Source: Vallitalea sp.
GTDB lineage: Bacteria > Bacillota > Clostridia > Lachnospirales > Vallitaleaceae
Length of the DNA stretch: 64,000 nt
Assembly (NCBI GenBank): GCA_025210515.1
Contig: JAOARM010000042.1
Coordinates: 1 to 64,000 of the forward strand
Reading direction: 5' to 3'
The translations under genes were made by a program, and so were the position numbers. Under the pieces are notes generated by a model. It worked only from the letters and a program-made list of their open reading frames with translations. It was not told the DNA's origin and ran no database searches. This document shows positions 44,869-52,502 of the stretch, one piece after another; the first letter of the stretch is position 1, and each line of letters opens with the position of its first letter.

Positions 44869-45972
44869 ATGAATAAAGAGATGATATCCAGTAAACAAGG
44901 AATAAGTATGATTGTATTATATATGATAGGAAGTGCTCTAGTATTAGGTTCTGCAAAAGAAGCTAAAGCAGACATTTGGATTGCTATTTTATTAGGAATA
45001 GTTGTAACAATAATAATTATTGCTATGTATAGTAGAATTTTAAATAGATTTCCTAATAATAATTTATACCAAGTTATTATTTTAATATTTGGTAGATACA
45101 TTGGAACAATTATATGTTTATTGTATATTTTTTATTCTCTATACTTGGCAGCTCTTGTATTACTTGACTTTAGTATGTTTATAGGTATTGTAGGTCTAGA
45201 ATCTACCCCAGAAAGTGTAGTTGCCTTTATGGTTATCATACTAGCTATAGTAGGGGTAAAAATGGGAGTAGAAGTGCTTGGACGTTTTGCAGAATTTTTT
45301 ATTAAAATAATATATCCAGTAATTTTGCTAACAGTTCCTTTAATGTTATCAATGGTTAATGTTAATAACCTAAAGCCTGTTCTTGCTAATGGTTTTCAGC
45401 CAGTATTAGAAGGAGCATTTTCGATTATTACATTTCCTTTTGCTGAGATAATTATATTTGCTATGATATTTAGTAGTAAATCAGTTAAGGAAGGGAAATT
45501 ATTTAAAGTATTTACTTATGGATTACTACTTGGCGGAGGGCTTATATTTGTTACAGAAGTAGCTACTTATTTATCTTTGGGTCCGTATGCATATGAGAGT
45601 GCCTATTTTCCAGTATATTCTGCTCTAAGCAGAATTAATCTAAGAGATATTCTTCAAAGAGTAGAGATTGTAATTGCAGTATCTTTTTTGTTAGGAGGAT
45701 TTTTGCAAATAAGTGCATGTTTACTAGCATGTTGTAATGGAATATCAACTATTATGAAGCTGAAAGATTATCGTTTTATTGTAACTCCTATAGGAATGTT
45801 GGTTTTAATAATTTCATTAACTACCTATAATGACATTATGGAAAATATAAATAGTTTTAACGTTTTTATATATTTCCATTTGTTTATCCAAATAATACTA
45901 CCTATTGTTATATTAATTGCTGGAGAAATTAGAATTGCAATTAACAATAAGATAAGTAGTAACAAACAATAA
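44869..45972 (+). CDS. GerAB-family endospore germination permease (B subunit)
   Basis: APC-superfamily subunit of the germinant receptor, which binds the nutrient. About ten hydrophobic helices are visible, beginning ISSKQGISMIVLYMIGSALV and including AKADIWIAILLGI and RFAEFFIKIIYPVILLTVPL. Length 367 aa fits. The start is ATG 44869, five bases after GGTGG; a TTG at 44857 is too close. Last gene of the ger operon. Confidence 0.92.
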   Translation: MNKEMISSKQGISMIVLYMIGSALVLGSAKEAKADIWIAILLGIVVTIIIIAMYSRILNRFPNNNLYQVIILIFGRYIGTIICLLYIFYSLYLAALVLLDFSMFIGIVGLESTPESVVAFMVIILAIVGVKMGVEVLGRFAEFFIKIIYPVILLTVPLMLSMVNVNNLKPVLANGFQPVLEGAFSIITFPFAEIIIFAMIFSSKSVKEGKLFKVFTYGLLLGGGLIFVTEVATYLSLGPYAYESAYFPVYSALSRINLRDILQRVEIVIAVSFLLGGFLQISACLLACCNGISTIMKLKDYRFIVTPIGMLVLIISLTTYNDIMENINSFNVFIYFHLFIQIILPIVILIAGEIRIAINNKISSNKQ

Positions 45973-46093
45973 TAAGATTTATTGTTACACTTGGCTAGTA
46001 TTACTAATGAAAGTAAAGAAAAATACATCTAGTTTCAGAAGTATCAATATGTTATAATAGGAGTACTATTGATAGGCAGAAGTGGGGAGTACA

Positions 46094-46561
46094 ATGAGCA
46101 TTATTTATTCAAAGGGATTTAAAACTTTTAGTAGAATAATATGTTTTATTCTATTTATTATATATTTAACTATTCTTAGTAATGTTTTATTTTTTAACTA
46201 TAAGTATGGTAGAGTATCAGGAGATAAAAGTTATAATCTGGAACCTTTTAAAACAATAAATAATTATATAAAATATAGACAGTCTGTATCAGATGCTATT
46301 GATATTAGGAATATCTTAGGAAATATATTGGCTTTTATGCCTATGGGCTTTTTTATTCCTCTATTATCTAAGAAAACAAGGTTCTTTATTAAAATAATAA
46401 TAATTAGTGCAATTACAAGTCTGCTAGTGGAAGTTATTCAATATAAATTTGCAGTAGGAAGTTTTGATGTTGATGATATTATACTAAATACACTAGGAGG
46501 ATTTATTGGATATATATGTTACAAAATAGCTCATTCTATATATTACTTAAATGAGCAATAG
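46094..46561 (+). CDS. VanZ-family membrane protein
   Basis: Shows the VanZ-like pattern: an N-terminal helix, NLEPFKTI, a central pair NILGNILAFMPMGFFIPLL, and SLLVEVIQYKFAVGSFDVDDIILNTLGGFIGY. VanZ members affect teicoplanin or lipoglycopeptide susceptibility in some species, but most have unknown roles. Four helices in 156 aa. ATG 46094 has GGGGAG seven bases before it; the GTG at 46082 lies inside that site. No other van gene is near. Confidence 0.85.
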   Translation: MSIIYSKGFKTFSRIICFILFIIYLTILSNVLFFNYKYGRVSGDKSYNLEPFKTINNYIKYRQSVSDAIDIRNILGNILAFMPMGFFIPLLSKKTRFFIKIIIISAITSLLVEVIQYKFAVGSFDVDDIILNTLGGFIGYICYKIAHSIYYLNEQ

Positions 46562-46592
46562 TATGTACAAATTCAAATGATTTTAGTATAGA

Positions 46593-46937
46593 ATGGATGA
46601 TTATATGGATGATAAAAAAATAGCACTTAGATTAAATAATAAAAAACAAACAGGATTTGGTATTGCTTCATTTGCCCTTAGCATTATATCACTTCTTCTT
46701 TTTGTATCTGCTGTACTATTTTCTGCTTTTGCAAATAGAGGAGCTAATAACATAATTATTACAATAGGATTATTAGAGATTGTAGGAGCAATAAGTTGTT
46801 TGATTGGTATAATATATGGCGCAATAGGAGAATTCTCAAAAGACATGTTTAGAACATATGCTCATTTGGGTATTGGTATTAATTCAGTGTTAATGATGTT
46901 TCATTTATTGGTTTTAATTTATGGATATGGATTTTAA
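46593..46937 (+). CDS. Small DUF4190-like membrane protein
   Basis: 114 residues. After a polar start (RLNNKKQTGFGIASFALSII) come about three hydrophobic segments and a glycine-rich middle (GLLEIVGAISCLIGIIYGAIGEF). This is typical of DUF4190-like proteins. No good RBS precedes either ATG (46593 or 46605), so the start is uncertain. Terminator follows. Function unknown. Confidence 0.6.
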   Translation: MDDYMDDKKIALRLNNKKQTGFGIASFALSIISLLLFVSAVLFSAFANRGANNIIITIGLLEIVGAISCLIGIIYGAIGEFSKDMFRTYAHLGIGINSVLMMFHLLVLIYGYGF

Positions 46938-46961
46938 GAAGATTGTATATAATATTATAAT

Positions 46962-46996
46962 AAAGGCTTGAAACTCTAGTGAGTTTCAGCCTTTTT
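46962..46996. terminator. Bidirectional terminator
   Basis: AAAGGCTTGAAACTC (46962-46976) pairs with GAGTTTCAGCCTTT (46981-46994), one bulge, around a 4-base loop, with T or A tracts on both sides. It lies between convergent genes. Confidence 0.85.
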
Positions 46997-47002
46997 ATTT
47001 AA

Positions 47003-47788
47003 TTATAATGATATTTTTAGGTTGCTCTTATTAAGCCCAATTAATATAAGTTCAGCTATAATTAATCCTAATACAAATTGAACAATATTCCAAGGTATAG
47101 AGAATATAGGAATAATATAACTACCAGACATTATATAAGATGCTATGTAATAGCCAAACACCATAAAAGTTCCAGAAATTACGAAACCAAAAATATACAA
47201 AGGATTAAACTTAACATTATTATATTTTGCAATTAGCAATGATGATAGAAGTATAACACAAGGAATTACTAATGTAACAATAAGTAATTGAGTTTGTACT
47301 TTTGATGTAAGAGATATAAGGTCAGAATGAGATTCTAGTTCAAGATCAGTAACTATTTGACTTACACTATCTATAGATTTTTCAACAATATTATTTGTAA
47401 GTATGGATTTTAATAATACGTTAAATAGAGCAAATCCTATTGCAAAAAAAGCACTTAGAGAAACAATTAGTTGTTTGTTATTTTTTTTACTAACGCAAAT
47501 ACCTACAATAGCACCCATCAAAGCTTTAATAATTAAAGTAGGTATTGCCCAATGTGCATAACCACCTATTATATCAGCTAATGCAGAACCTACTCCAGCG
47601 GCGAATGCACCGTATTTCCAGCCTAATAAAATAGCCGCAATAAAAATCATACTATCTCCAAGATGGATATATCCGTCAGTAAATGGAACTGGGATTTTTA
47701 TTGCCCAAGTTGAGATTAATACAAGAGCAGTCATTAACCCTGTATAAGCTAATTTTCTAATTTGGTTTGAATCTAAATAGTTATTCAT
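47003..47788 (-). CDS. ECF transporter S component, possibly for a B6 vitamer
   Basis: Six-helix substrate-binding subunit of an energy-coupling-factor vitamin importer. The N-terminal signature RKLAYTGLMTALVLISTWAI, then YIHLGDSMIFIAAILLGWKYG and ALADIIGGYAHWAIPTLIIKALMG, are of the S-component type. The insertion of polar residues near 140-165 is unusual. ATG follows AAGGTGAC. It is divergent from a MocR/PdxR-like regulator with a shared operator region, which suggests pyridoxine or pyridoxal uptake; that substrate is inferred. Confidence 0.8.
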   Translation of the reverse strand: MNNYLDSNQIRKLAYTGLMTALVLISTWAIKIPVPFTDGYIHLGDSMIFIAAILLGWKYGAFAAGVGSALADIIGGYAHWAIPTLIIKALMGAIVGICVSKKNNKQLIVSLSAFFAIGFALFNVLLKSILTNNIVEKSIDSVSQIVTDLELESHSDLISLTSKVQTQLLIVTLVIPCVILLSSLLIAKYNNVKFNPLYIFGFVISGTFMVFGYYIASYIMSGSYIIPIFSIPWNIVQFVLGLIIAELILIGLNKSNLKISL

Positions 47789-47831
47789 ATTGTCACCTTG
47801 CCTTTTTAATTAATTTTATATATACTATATA

Positions 47832-47886
47832 GCAAAACTGTATGTTTTAAAAGTGTCAGTTTTGCATAAAATAAAAGGGACAGTTT
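47832..47886. promoter_or_regulatory. Operator region between ECF S component and MocR-like regulator
   Basis: GCAAAACTG (47832-47840) and CAGTTTTGC (47857-47865) are perfectly inverted. In addition AAAAGTGTCAGTTT (47849-47862) and AAAAGGGACAGTTT (47873-47886) are direct repeats 24 bases apart, 12 of 14 identical. Paired direct repeats at about two helical turns are usual for MocR/PdxR dimers. Binding is inferred. Confidence 0.6.
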
Positions 47887-47900
47887 GAAAGGATGATAAT

Positions 47901-49304
47901 ATGATTGACTTAGTTCCCAGTCTTGATAATAATAATAGTGAGCCTTTATATGTACAATTATATAAGTATATAAAAGATGAAATAATGAATGATCGCATTG
48001 ATGAAAATGAGAAATTGCCGTCAATAAGACAGTTGTCAAAAAATCTACATATAAGTAGAACAACTATAGAAAATGCTTATCAACAATTATTAGTAGAAGG
48101 TTATGTTTATAGTATTCCTAAAAGTGGTTATTTTGCTAGTTCTTTTGATAAGAAATTCGTAAATGATATAGAAGAACAAACTCAATCTATTATGATAGAA
48201 CAACCCTGTGATGCTATACTCTATGACTTTAAAAATGAATACGTGGAAGAAGATAATTTTGATTTCAATCTATGGAAAAAGTATATAAATCAGATATTTA
48301 ATTATGAAACACAGAAGTTATATACAGTCACACATGCACAAGGAGAGTTAGAACTTAGAAAAGAAATTATTAAATATGTCCGTAGATCAAGAGGGGTTAG
48401 TGCAAGTATAGATAGAATCATTATAGGTGGAGGTGTTCAGTATCTATTAAACATACTAAGTACTATTTTGAAAAAAAATAATATAAATAAATGTGCTTTT
48501 GAAGATCCTGGGTTCAATAGAGCCAAAAATATATTTTCTCATAATGATTTTGATATATTACCTATCCCAGTGAATGATAAAGGAATTGACCTTGATATTC
48601 TTAGCCAATCAGATGCAAAATTATGTTATGTTAGTCCGTCACATCAATTTCCCACTGGTTCAGTTATGTCCATTAATCAAAGAATTAAACTATTAAAATG
48701 GGCAAAAGAAAATAATGGATATATAATTGAAGATGATTATAATAGTGAGTTAAGATATTATGGAAAGCCTATTCCATCTATGCAAAGTTTTGATAAAGAT
48801 GGAAAAGTAATATATCTAGGCTCATTCTCAACAGTACTTGTTCCATCTATAAGAATTAGTTATATGATATTGCCTATAAATCTATACAAGTTATACAATG
48901 AAAGTAAATATAGATATACACAAACTGCCTCCAAAACAGAACAATTAGCATTAGCAAAATTCATGAACGATGGAATATTTGAAAAACATATTAGAAAACT
49001 TAAAAAAAATTATGCAAAAAAAAATCAACTAATAATTGGAGCAGTAAAAAAGTATATGGGAAACAAAGTGAAAATTGGTGGAGTTGATTCAGGATTACAT
49101 TTGCTTCTTCAATTACAAACTGACCTTATAGAAAGTGAAGTAGTTAATAAAGCATTAGAAAATAAAATCAAAATATCTGGAATATCAGAATATAGGATAA
49201 TTAATAAAGATTATAAAAATCCTATAATATTATTATCTTATAGAGGAATTTCTATACACAAAATAGACGAAGCAATAAATTTATTATCTAAAATAATCAA
49301 GTAA
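47901..49304 (+). CDS. MocR/PdxR-like regulator (GntR HTH plus aminotransferase domain)
   Basis: N-terminal GntR winged helix (about 1-70: LYVQLYKYIKDEI, KLPSIRQLSKNLHISRTTIENAY) joined to a fold-I aminotransferase domain (about 100-467). Such proteins sense PLP and control vitamin B6 genes or GABA use. Features kept include EDDYNSELRY near residue 278. At the site of the PLP Schiff-base lysine (GabR K312; usual FSK) this protein has FST, with Thr at residue 311, so covalent PLP binding looks lost. GAAAGGATG-type RBS. Divergent from an ECF S component. Confidence 0.86.
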   Translation: MIDLVPSLDNNNSEPLYVQLYKYIKDEIMNDRIDENEKLPSIRQLSKNLHISRTTIENAYQQLLVEGYVYSIPKSGYFASSFDKKFVNDIEEQTQSIMIEQPCDAILYDFKNEYVEEDNFDFNLWKKYINQIFNYETQKLYTVTHAQGELELRKEIIKYVRRSRGVSASIDRIIIGGGVQYLLNILSTILKKNNINKCAFEDPGFNRAKNIFSHNDFDILPIPVNDKGIDLDILSQSDAKLCYVSPSHQFPTGSVMSINQRIKLLKWAKENNGYIIEDDYNSELRYYGKPIPSMQSFDKDGKVIYLGSFSTVLVPSIRISYMILPINLYKLYNESKYRYTQTASKTEQLALAKFMNDGIFEKHIRKLKKNYAKKNQLIIGAVKKYMGNKVKIGGVDSGLHLLLQLQTDLIESEVVNKALENKIKISGISEYRIINKDYKNPIILLSYRGISIHKIDEAINLLSKIIK

Positions 49305-49465
49305 TTAATAAGTATTTATGGATATTTGTTTGAAAAAATAATTATTAATAAATAAATAGGTATTGTGATATAATATAAGTATGTGAGTCATTACTACATT
49401 AATTCTAATAGCAGGTTGTATATTTGTAATAACAATTATCAAAATATTAATAGGAGTTGATTTAT

Positions 49466-49969
49466 TTGGGAAAAAGGGCATTACTTGTTAATGATTCAAG
49501 ATTTGAAAGTCTAATATTAAAAGATATGCTTAATCAAATAGGATATGATGTAGAAATTGCAGATGAATTTGATGCAATATATGAAATTGAGCAGTTTGAA
49601 CCCAATATTGTTATAGTTAATTATATTATGCAGAAAACAAGAGGAGATAAACTTATCAAAAATATAAAATCTTCTATTCCTACAACAAAATGTTTATTAT
49701 CTTCTAGTAATTCTATAAAAAAAGAAAATATTGATGAAGATATTGATGGAGTTTTACATACTCCAGTTTCTTTATTTACTCTCAAAGATAGTCTAAAAAG
49801 AATTGGTGAAAAAGAAGATGTTATTCAGTTTATTGGCAAAGAGAAAAAAGAAATCAATATTAATTTTTGTCCTTACTGTGCTAGTAGCTTAGATGATTTT
49901 AACGAGGGAATTGTATTTTGTCCATATTGTGGAGAAATAATTAAAGACAAAGTGTTAAACTCAAAGTAA
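49466..49969 (+). CDS. Degenerate receiver domain with C-terminal zinc ribbon
   Basis: Residues about 3-115 follow the CheY receiver pattern (ALLVNDSRFESLILKDMLNQ). The phosphoacceptor position is Asn52 (IVIVNYIM instead of VDxxM) and the conserved lysine is Thr99 (LHTP), so normal phosphorylation is unlikely. A zinc ribbon follows with CPYC at 135-138 and 152-155. The start is TTG 49466, nine bases after TAGGAG. 167 aa. Possibly a protein-interaction or phosphate-independent signalling module; function unknown. Confidence 0.72.
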   Translation: MGKRALLVNDSRFESLILKDMLNQIGYDVEIADEFDAIYEIEQFEPNIVIVNYIMQKTRGDKLIKNIKSSIPTTKCLLSSSNSIKKENIDEDIDGVLHTPVSLFTLKDSLKRIGEKEDVIQFIGKEKKEININFCPYCASSLDDFNEGIVFCPYCGEIIKDKVLNSK

Positions 49970-50026
49970 TATATGTTATGGAATTGAGTTTGAATTATGA
50001 AGATAGTATTGTGTTATAATTAAGTA

Positions 50027-50055
50027 TTGACAATGGCTTTTTAAGAGTGTATAAT
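50027..50055 (+). promoter_or_regulatory. Consensus promoter of the trpB T-box transcript
   Basis: TTGACA (50027-50032) and TATAAT (50050-50055) are exact sigma-A boxes with a 17-base spacer. Transcription would begin near 50062, about 25 bases before the T-box stem I. Confidence 0.85.
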
Positions 50056-50085
50056 TACTAGTAATTTAATAATTAAATTCGATGA

Positions 50086-50416
50086 TTGAAAGTAGTAAGA
50101 ATTATTTGTTATCATAGAGAGTCGGGGATGGTGGAATCCTGATATATACTTTAATTCTGAATGGATTCATGAGAAGTATAGTGAACACGTTAGTTAGTAA
50201 GTAGCTATTACCGTTTTTCCTACGTTATAAGGATAGGATATGTTAGTATCTGAAAAAGTTAAGCACATTAGGTGGCATAGCGAACGTAACTTCGTCCTAA
50301 AAGACGGAGATTTTTTATTGTCTTTTATACACCTATGTCATTATTAAAATGTGCTTCAAGTTGGGTGGTACCGCGAGTAACACTTCGTCCCAATAAATGG
50401 ATGAAGTGTTTTTTTA
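50086..50416 (+). promoter_or_regulatory. T-box leader, tryptophan-specific
   Basis: Stem I begins with AGAGAGTCGGGGATGGTGGAA-type sequence near 50115. The specifier region GAATGGATTC places the codon TGG at 50162-50164, i.e. Trp. The T-box GGGTGGTACCGCG (about 50363-50375) is present, followed by an intrinsic terminator AACACTTCGTCC/GGATGAAGTGTT with seven T residues (50379-50416). Uncharged tRNA-Trp should stabilise the antiterminator and switch on trpB. The 5' limit is approximate. Confidence 0.92.
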
Positions 50417-50511
50417 TACCCTTTTTATGGCTAACAAATCAATTAAGCTTCGGATTATTATTGAATTAAGATACAACAATTTAATTTAATTTTAAGAAGG
50501 GATGGATTAAA

Positions 50512-51687
50512 ATGAAACATGAATTTGGAAAATTTGGAGGACAATATGTACCACAACCAGTTATTAAAGCTTTAGATGAGTTAGAGATTGCGTTTAATGA
50601 AGCCATTAATGATGAAAATTTTAAAAAAGAGTATATGTATTATCTAAAAGATTACGTTGGAAGAGAAAGCCCACTATATTTTGCTGAAAATATGACTAAA
50701 AAATTAGGTGGAGCAAAAGTATATCTAAAAAGAGAAGACCTAAATCATACAGGAGCACATAAGATAAATAATGCTATAGGACAGATTTTACTTGCTAAGA
50801 GAATGGGTAAGAAAAAGATAATTGCAGAAACTGGAGCAGGACAACATGGTGTAGCAACAGCAACGGCAGCAGCATTATTTGATATGGAATGTGAAATATT
50901 TATGGGAGAAGAAGATACAATAAGACAAAAGCTTAATGTTTTCAAAATGGAATTGCTTGGAGCAAAAGTAACTGCTGTTACAAGAGGAACTAAAACACTA
51001 AGTGATGCAGTTGATGAAGCAATAGAAACATGGGTAGAGAGAATTGAAGATACTTTTTATTTATTAGGTTCTGCTGTTGGTCCACACCCATATCCAACAA
51101 TGGTAAAAGAATTTCAGAAAATAATTGGTGAAGAAGCACTAAAACAAATTAAAGAAAAAGAAGGAAAGCTACCTGATTATTGTATCGCATGTGTTGGTGG
51201 TGGAAGTAATGCAATTGGATTATTTCATGAGTTTTATCCACATGAAGAAGTTAAATTAATAGGGGTAGAAGGAGCAGGAAAAGGAATAGATACTGATTTA
51301 CACGCTGCTACTATGACAATGGGTAAAGAAGGTGTAATTCATGGAATGAATACAATCTATATACAAGATGACGAAGGAAATATAAGTCCTGTTTACTCCA
51401 TTTCTGCTGGATTAGATTATCCTGGAGTGGGTCCTGAACATGCTTACTATAAACAATCTGGAAGAGCAAAGTATGAGGCAGTTACTGATGAAGAAGCCGT
51501 AGAAGCTTTTATGTACTTGTCTCAAACAGAAGGTATAATTCCTGCTATAGAAAGCTCTCACGCTATTGCATACACTATGAAATTAGTACCTACTTTAGAT
51601 AGTAATCAAATAGTAATTGTTAACTTATCAGGTAGAGGAGATAAAGATGTAGAAGCAATAGAAAAGTATATTAACAGTAAAAAATAA
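50512..51687 (+). CDS. trpB: Tryptophan synthase beta chain
   Basis: PLP enzyme joining indole and serine to make tryptophan. It begins [17 protein letters not shown] and has the PLP lysine in [10 protein letters not shown] (K84), [19 protein letters not shown] and [15 protein letters not shown], all of the classical TrpB1 type. Length 391 aa is normal. It is a single gene: no trpA or other trp gene lies beside it, so it may salvage indole or work with a distant alpha chain. Expression is placed under tryptophan control by the T-box upstream. AAGGGATGG precedes ATG. Confidence 0.95.
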   Translation: MKHEFGKFGGQYVPQPVIKALDELEIAFNEAINDENFKKEYMYYLKDYVGRESPLYFAENMTKKLGGAKVYLKREDLNHTGAHKINNAIGQILLAKRMGKKKIIAETGAGQHGVATATAAALFDMECEIFMGEEDTIRQKLNVFKMELLGAKVTAVTRGTKTLSDAVDEAIETWVERIEDTFYLLGSAVGPHPYPTMVKEFQKIIGEEALKQIKEKEGKLPDYCIACVGGGSNAIGLFHEFYPHEEVKLIGVEGAGKGIDTDLHAATMTMGKEGVIHGMNTIYIQDDEGNISPVYSISAGLDYPGVGPEHAYYKQSGRAKYEAVTDEEAVEAFMYLSQTEGIIPAIESSHAIAYTMKLVPTLDSNQIVIVNLSGRGDKDVEAIEKYINSKK

Positions 51688-51754
51688 ATTTATTAAAAAT
51701 TACTATAAAATATTTTAATAATAATAGATAAAATACGTTATTTGCGTTATAATG

Positions 51755-51804
51755 AAAGAGTTAACTATTACTAATTATATAGTATAAGTTAACTCTTTTA
51801 TCTT
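51755..51804 (+). terminator. Terminator after trpB
   Basis: AAAGAGTTAACT (51755-51766) and AGTTAACTCTTT (51787-51798) form a perfect 12-bp stem with an internal ACTA/TAGT extension and a TTTATCTTA tail. Confidence 0.8.
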
Positions 51805-51895
51805 ATTATAAGCTAGATAAAATGCATACATATGGTAATATTATTACTTAGACATTATAAGTAGACATAAAATAATAAAGTAATATAATAATAAA

Positions 51896-52465
51896 ATGAA
51901 GAGGGGAGGAGTAATTATTATTAGTTCAATAAATAACTGGGATCAAAGTATTATTAACTACATATATAATAATTTAAGAAATCCATTTTTTGATGAAATA
52001 ATGAAATTTATAACTATTGTTGGAAATGGTGGTGCTATATGGTTTGTTATTTGCCTATTACTTATTATATCAAAAAAGTATAGAAAAGTAGGGGTTGTTG
52101 CACTTATTGTATTAGCCTTTAATGCTATTTTAGGTGAATTTTTTTTGAAGAACCTAATAGGAAGGGTAAGACCTTATGCGGCTCTTGACCTCAAAATTAT
52201 GATAAAAGAATTAGGTAGTTTTTCAATGCCATCAGTACATACATTATGTAGCTTTTCAGTAGCTTTTGTAGTATTGTTTCTCGTAAGAGATTGGAGAATA
52301 TATGTACCTATATTAGTACTTGCTATATTAATTTCTATTTCAAGAGTTTATCTATGTGTTCATTATCCTACAGATATATTACTGGGAGTAGTTATAGCTT
52401 TTGTTGTATCAGTAATTATTATAAAAATAGCAAAGTATATGAATTATATTAAAGGAAAATATTAG
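51896..52465 (+). CDS. PAP2-family phosphatase, membrane-bound
   Basis: Five- to six-helix phosphatidate or undecaprenyl-pyrophosphate-type phosphatase. The three catalytic motifs are present: KNLIGRVRP (K-x6-RP), PSVHT (PSxH) and SRVYLCVHYPTD (SR-x5-H-x3-D). Length 189 aa. A strong GGGGAGGAG lies inside the reading frame at 51904-51911, nine bases after ATG 51896. If it is the true RBS, initiation would be at a non-standard ATT (51917-51919); otherwise ATG 51896 is used. I keep the ATG but the start is uncertain. Confidence 0.85.
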   Translation: MKRGGVIIISSINNWDQSIINYIYNNLRNPFFDEIMKFITIVGNGGAIWFVICLLLIISKKYRKVGVVALIVLAFNAILGEFFLKNLIGRVRPYAALDLKIMIKELGSFSMPSVHTLCSFSVAFVVLFLVRDWRIYVPILVLAILISISRVYLCVHYPTDILLGVVIAFVVSVIIIKIAKYMNYIKGKY

Positions 52466-52502
52466 TTGTTTTAATGTGTTACCAAATAACTAGGAGGAAA
52501 AT

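Noticed and set aside
46094..46561. VanZ-like gene as evidence of glycopeptide resistance
   Set aside because: No vanA/H/X/R/S gene is near; VanZ-family proteins are widespread and mostly unrelated to vancomycin resistance.
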